Under the pieces are notes generated by a model. The model did no database searches. It saw only the letters and a list, made by a program, of their open reading frames with translations, and was not told the DNA's origin. Below are positions 60,334 to 64,000 of a stretch of DNA of 64,000 nucleotides, piece after piece. The translations under genes and the position numbers were made by a program. Within the stretch, counting starts at the first letter, position 1; each line of letters begins with the position of its first letter. Source of the stretch: an uncultured Helicobacter sp. (GTDB taxonomy: Bacteria; Campylobacterota; Campylobacteria; Campylobacterales; Helicobacteraceae); assembly GCF_947367035.1 (NCBI RefSeq), contig NZ_CANBCA010000002.1, positions 62,001 through 126,000 of the forward strand. Direction: 5' to 3'.

Positions 60334-63168
60334 TTACGCTTTCTCAATACGGCATAAGCCACATTTGGTTTCTGGACAAGCAGAATTGTAATCAAACCCA
60401 TAACTAGCAATCATACAAGCGGATTCTCCAATGGCATAAGGCTTTGTCCCCTCTGGATATTTATCAAGTCGTGATTCTCCTTGATCCATACCTGAAAAGT
60501 TTTGAGGTAACCAAATACTATTATAATCCACTCTTGTAGAAAGTTTTGCTGGAACTAAAATTCTAGTATCCATTGTTCCATACACCCAAAGCATATCACC
60601 ATTTTTGATATTCATTTCTGCTGCTTTATCAGGGTGAATCTCTACAAACATCTCCCCCTCTACTTCAGCCAAATATTTAGCACTGCGAGTTTCTGCTCCT
60701 GTTCCCATATGCGCAACAAGACGCCCTGTTAGCATATTCACAGGAAATTCATCTACCCAATTTTTGTTTTCACCAAGCTCTTTTTGTCGGCTACGATATT
60801 TGATGTTTGCTCTAAAATGATTTTTTTTATCCGGGAAACTTGGATATTTATCTACTAAATCTCCACGCACAGAGTGCAAAGGCTCACGATGAAGCGGAAT
60901 CTTATCATACCAATTCCACACATTCGCCCTTGCTTTACCATTTCCATAAGGACATAATCCTGCCTCTAGTGCTTTTTCCACCAGAATATTATTCCCTATA
61001 CCTAAAGCAAAAGTGCTTCCCTCAACTGCTGCTTTTTCAGATTCTGTAAGTTTAATCCCTAAAGATTCTGCATTTGCTGCAGTTACAGGAGCGTGTCCGC
61101 CACTATATTTTGCATCAGGCAATGTGCGAGGAGTAAGCATACTCTGACCACTAGGATTTGTAACACCCCAATTTACACGGAATCCCATACCTCCACGCAT
61201 TACAGGAATAGTATCATTATACATTACAGGGGTGCCAGGGTGCTTATCACTCCAACAAGGCCAAGGTAGCCCGTAATAATCTCCCTTAAACTCTCCTGTG
61301 CCCTCCAATGTTACCTTATCAAACAAATGCCAATTTTCTTGATGAGCTTTTAATCTCTCTGGACTCATACCTTGTAACCCAATGCTACGAATACTTTGTG
61401 TAAGTTCAGTAGTTGCATCTTCAGGCCAAATAAACTTCTCTCTGCCTTGACTTTTAGCAATATCATAAAGTCTTCTTTGATACTCTTCTAAGAATCCTAG
61501 TCTATCTGCTAAACCAAACAAAAACTCCTCATCAGGTCGGCATTCAAAAAGTGGTTCCATTACTTTAGAGCGCCATTGATAGCTACGATTTGTCGCTGCG
61601 ACACTACCACTCGTTTCCATTTGAGAAGCAGCAGGGAGACAGAATAAATTATTCTCTCTATCACTATAAATTGCTAAATCATTAACGTAAGGATCAACAA
61701 ACACGACTAAATCTAGCTTATCCATTGCCTTTTTTTGCAAATCAAGCAAAGAAACCGTGGTCATACCTGAACCAATTACCACTAAAGCACGCAATTTAGT
61801 TCCTGCATTATTTTCCGAATTTTCCTCATCTAAAACACCAAACTTCCAAGTCGAATGCGCAAAACCGATTTTACTCATCATTTCTTTATTTTTGAAACGA
61901 GAAAGCATCCAATCATAATCTACTTTCCAATGTCGGCAAAAATGTCTCCAAGCAGGTTCACCTAACCCATAATATCCTGGCAAAGAATCTGCAAGATTGT
62001 TCATATCAGAAGCTCCTTGCACGTTATCGTGTCCTCTTAGTATATTCACACCTCCACCATTTTTACCAATATTACCCAAAAACATTTGTAAAATCGGCAT
62101 AATTCTTGTATTACTTGTTCCAACAGTGTGCTGCGTAAGCCCTTGATTCCAAATCAAACTTGCAGGTTTTGCACTTGCCATTTCTTCTGCAATGTGACGA
62201 ATCGCATCAGCTGGGATTCCACAAACATCTGCTGCAACTTCGGGAGTGAATTTTCTTGCTTCCTCCATAATCATTTCATAACCATCTACTCTGTCTTTTA
62301 AGTATTTCTCATCATAAAGTTTTTTTGTGATGATATGATTGAGTAATCCATAAGCAAAGGCAATATCTGTCCCACTGCGGATTCTATGAAATTCATCACA
62401 TTTTGCTGCAGTTTTTGTAAATCTTGGATCAATGCACACAAGCTTTGCTCCCTTTTCTTTAGCACGCAAAATATGCACCATTGACACAGGGTGATTAACT
62501 GCTGGGTTTGCTCCAATGACTAAAATATATTTAGAAAACTGCATATCGCCAAGATGATTTGTCATACCACCATACCCAAATGTATTTGCCACACCGGCAA
62601 CTGTTGGGCTGTGTCAAACTCTAGCGCAATGGTCTATATTATTTGTCCCAAAAAATGCTGCAAACTTTCGAATATAATAGCTTTGCTCATTAGAACATTT
62701 TGCACTTCCTAAAAACATCACTGCATCAGGACCGCTTTCTTCTCTAATTTGTTTAAGCTGTGCAGCAATTTTATCCATTGCCTCATCATATTTAAGCCTT
62801 GTCCATTGTCCATTCTGCTTTTCCAAAGGATAGCGCAATCTTGTTTCACTTCTTGCCCTATCAATCAAATCTGCACCTTTGCAACAATGCCCACCTTGAG
62901 AAATCGGGTGGTCTTGAGCCACTTCTTGGCGCACCCATACACCATCTACAACCTCTGCTACGATTCCACAACCCACAGAACAATGGGTGCAAATCGTTTT
63001 AACTTTTTTAGATTGTGGATATCTTTCTTTAATCTCTTGACTTGAAGCTTGACGCATTGTTTTTTGAGTGTCAGCCCCTAATGCAACACTTGCGCCAGCT
63101 AAACTTCCAAGAGCAGTCATTTTTAAAAACGTGCGTCTAGTTTGACGTTTTTTGATTGCTTCGCTCAT
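60334..63168 (-). CDS. fdhA: selenocysteine formate dehydrogenase catalytic subunit
   Basis: Oxidises formate in the periplasm with a molybdopterin (or tungstopterin) cofactor and selenocysteine. 944 residues, read through an in-frame TGA at 62614-62616 (residue 185) in the context CARV-Sec-HSPTVAG, the conserved active site. Tat signal RRTFLKM (Arg11, Arg12), 4Fe-4S site Cys60, Cys63, Cys67 and Cys95, and the C-terminal dinucleotide-binding domain (TGRLVAHMGTGAETR, IHPDKAAEMNIKNGD, WLPQNFSGMDQGESRL). Without read-through it would look like two genes split at 62614. Confidence 0.95.
62575..62616 (-). promoter_or_regulatory. selenocysteine codon and SECIS-like sequence
   Basis: The TGA followed by CACAGCCCAACAGTTGCC has almost the layout of E. 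coli formate dehydrogenase mRNA, which folds into a SelB-binding hairpin just 3' of the UGA. The GTTGCCGGT segment would supply the apical loop. Confidence 0.75.
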
Positions 63169-63183
63169 TTTTCACCTCACTTT

Positions 63184-63378
63184 TTATTTTGCAACAGAAT
63201 AGTATAAATCCCATTGCGGAGTTTTTTGGTAGAGAATCTCTTGTTTAGGAGATTTTCCACGAACAAGATTCTCACTCGTGCCTTTTTTGCCACAGCCTGC
63301 TAATGCAATGCTTACACCTGTTAGTGCAACGGAAGTTTTTGCGGTAGTTTTTAAAAACTCTCGCCTACTCTTTTCCAT
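63184..63378 (-). CDS. small Tat-signal lipoprotein-like protein of the fdh operon
   Basis: 64 residues from ATG 63378. N-terminus KSRREFLKTTAKTSVAL is a twin-arginine signal (Arg4, Arg5), and the hydrophobic part ends IALAGCGKK, a lipobox, so it may be a Tat-exported lipoprotein. The mature part has about 36 residues, polar, ending PQWDLYYSVAK. Such a small Tat protein precedes fdhA in Campylobacter and Helicobacter formate dehydrogenase operons; its role is not established. It starts 15 bases before fdhA. Confidence 0.8.
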   Translation of the reverse strand: MEKSRREFLKTTAKTSVALTGVSIALAGCGKKGTSENLVRGKSPKQEILYQKTPQWDLYYSVAK

Positions 63379-63451
63379 AATTGGCTCCTTGTTTAAGATT
63401 TGGGATAATCCCACGAAAACCTTCCAATCAAAGCTTTCGTGGAATTACTTT

Positions 63452-64000
63452 TTAAAAATAAAATTCTGATTCAAACTTGATAAAAGATTCCAATATTAAT
63501 ACAATAGCCAAATAAAACTTTGCACCTTTATGCGACTTTATCTCATCTATTAAACCCAAAAAAGCCTTTTGACTAAACATAAAAACTTCTTTGGCTAATT
63601 TCGTATTTTCTATTTCCAACAAATGACGCATAAAACCGCACAAAAAGCCTAAATGTTCCTCTGTTTCTTTAAATTGATGACTCACACGCACATCACTTTC
63701 TTTAATTAAAGAACGGATTTTGAGAAGTGATTGCCCCCCAATACAGCTTTCATAATAATGTGAAAGATGTAATCCTACTTGTTTCTCGCCAAAAGGTAAA
63801 GCAAAAAGTTTAGAAAACTCTACTTTTAAATTTTGGATTCCATTAGATTCTAGTTCTTGTTTCAAAAGTAACATACTTTCCTCTGCTTCATCATTTAAAG
63901 GTGCATTTAACAAAATCTCTAATTGCTTTTTTGCAACCCCTACTCTCTCTTCTAACATTTCAAATACTAGTAAGCCATTAAAAAAATCGTAATACAAAAT
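63452..64000 (-). CDS. TorD-like chaperone of formate dehydrogenase, 5' end beyond window
   Basis: 182 residues visible, with no stop before the right edge, so the true start is outside. All-helical protein of the TorD/DmsD redox-chaperone type: VEFSKLFALPFGEKQVGLHLSHYYESCIGGQSLLKIRSLIKE contains the conserved E-xx-xLF / P..SxY-like pattern, and HLGFLCGFMRHLLEIEN follows. These proteins hold the Tat precursor of the molybdoenzyme until its cofactor is loaded. It lies upstream of the Tat peptide gene and fdhA, consistent with service to FdhA. Confidence 0.8.
   Translation of the reverse strand: MLYYDFFNGLLVFEMLEERVGVAKKQLEILLNAPLNDEAEESMLLLKQELESNGIQNLKVEFSKLFALPFGEKQVGLHLSHYYESCIGGQSLLKIRSLIKESDVRVSHQFKETEEHLGFLCGFMRHLLEIENTKLAKEVFMFSQKAFLGLIDEIKSHKGAKFYLAIVLILESFIKFESEFYF

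Noticed and set aside
60334-62592. Separate short formate dehydrogenase gene starting at MANTFGYGG
   Set aside because: It is the part of fdhA downstream of the selenocysteine UGA.

Overview
The window is low-GC DNA from an epsilonproteobacterium, most likely a Helicobacter of the enterohepatic type. Support comes from an orphan HP1021-like response regulator beside ispDF, a degenerate ATP-sulfurylase-like gene and pgpA; from hemN beside a GlpC-like Fe-S protein, a UPF0763 gene and argF; from a selenocysteine formate dehydrogenase operon; and from a poly-G tract inside a surface-type methyltransferase gene. Genus level is an inference from gene content and order.

Positions 1 to about 23.6 kb are an integrated conjugative element or plasmid, cut by the left window edge. 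A minus-strand operon (8588 to 1) encodes a VirB/VirD4 type IV secretion system: virB2, virB3, virB4, a VirB7-like lipoprotein, virB8, virB9, virB10, a small coiled-coil protein, virB11, a MobC-like protein and virD4. To its right lie a control region, a phased array of about twelve 20-bp degenerate repeats, a candidate oriT with an ATCCTGC nick motif, and a plus-strand MOBP-type relaxase. A GNAT/ASCH gene pair follows. A second minus-strand operon (17065 to 12931) supplies a coiled-coil protein, TrbJ/VirB5, TrbM and a TOPRIM protein. A tyrosine recombinase, a membrane coiled-coil protein, a six-gene cargo block with YopX-like proteins, and a Rep_3-type initiator beside an origin-like region complete the element. 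A 16-bp sequence, GCAAAAAGTTATAATG, occurs six times at the heads of the transfer operons and probably co-regulates them.

Two tiny hydrophobic peptides (20 and 21 aa), each with its own TATAAT box and a strong Shine-Dalgarno sequence, sit in gaps of the element. They resemble type I toxins or other small membrane peptides. Together with the GNAT/ASCH pair they are the best candidates for something undescribed.

From 23.7 kb the sequence is ordinary chromosome. It holds motA-motB-fliP, trmA, a phzF-like gene, trmL and murG, then the cluster rpmH-rnpA-yidD-yidC-jag-mnmE, accC and a frameshifted uppP. After these come pgpA, the sulfurylase-like gene, the HP1021-like regulator, ispDF, a chemoreceptor, the GlpC-like gene, hemN, argF, hypA and feoAB. 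Next are tpx, tsaD, an agmatine deiminase, tRNA-Leu and a phase-variable FkbM-type methyltransferase. The right end is the formate dehydrogenase operon fdhD-fdhC-fdhB-fdhA (UGA as selenocysteine) with its Tat-signal peptide gene and a TorD-like chaperone cut by the right edge.
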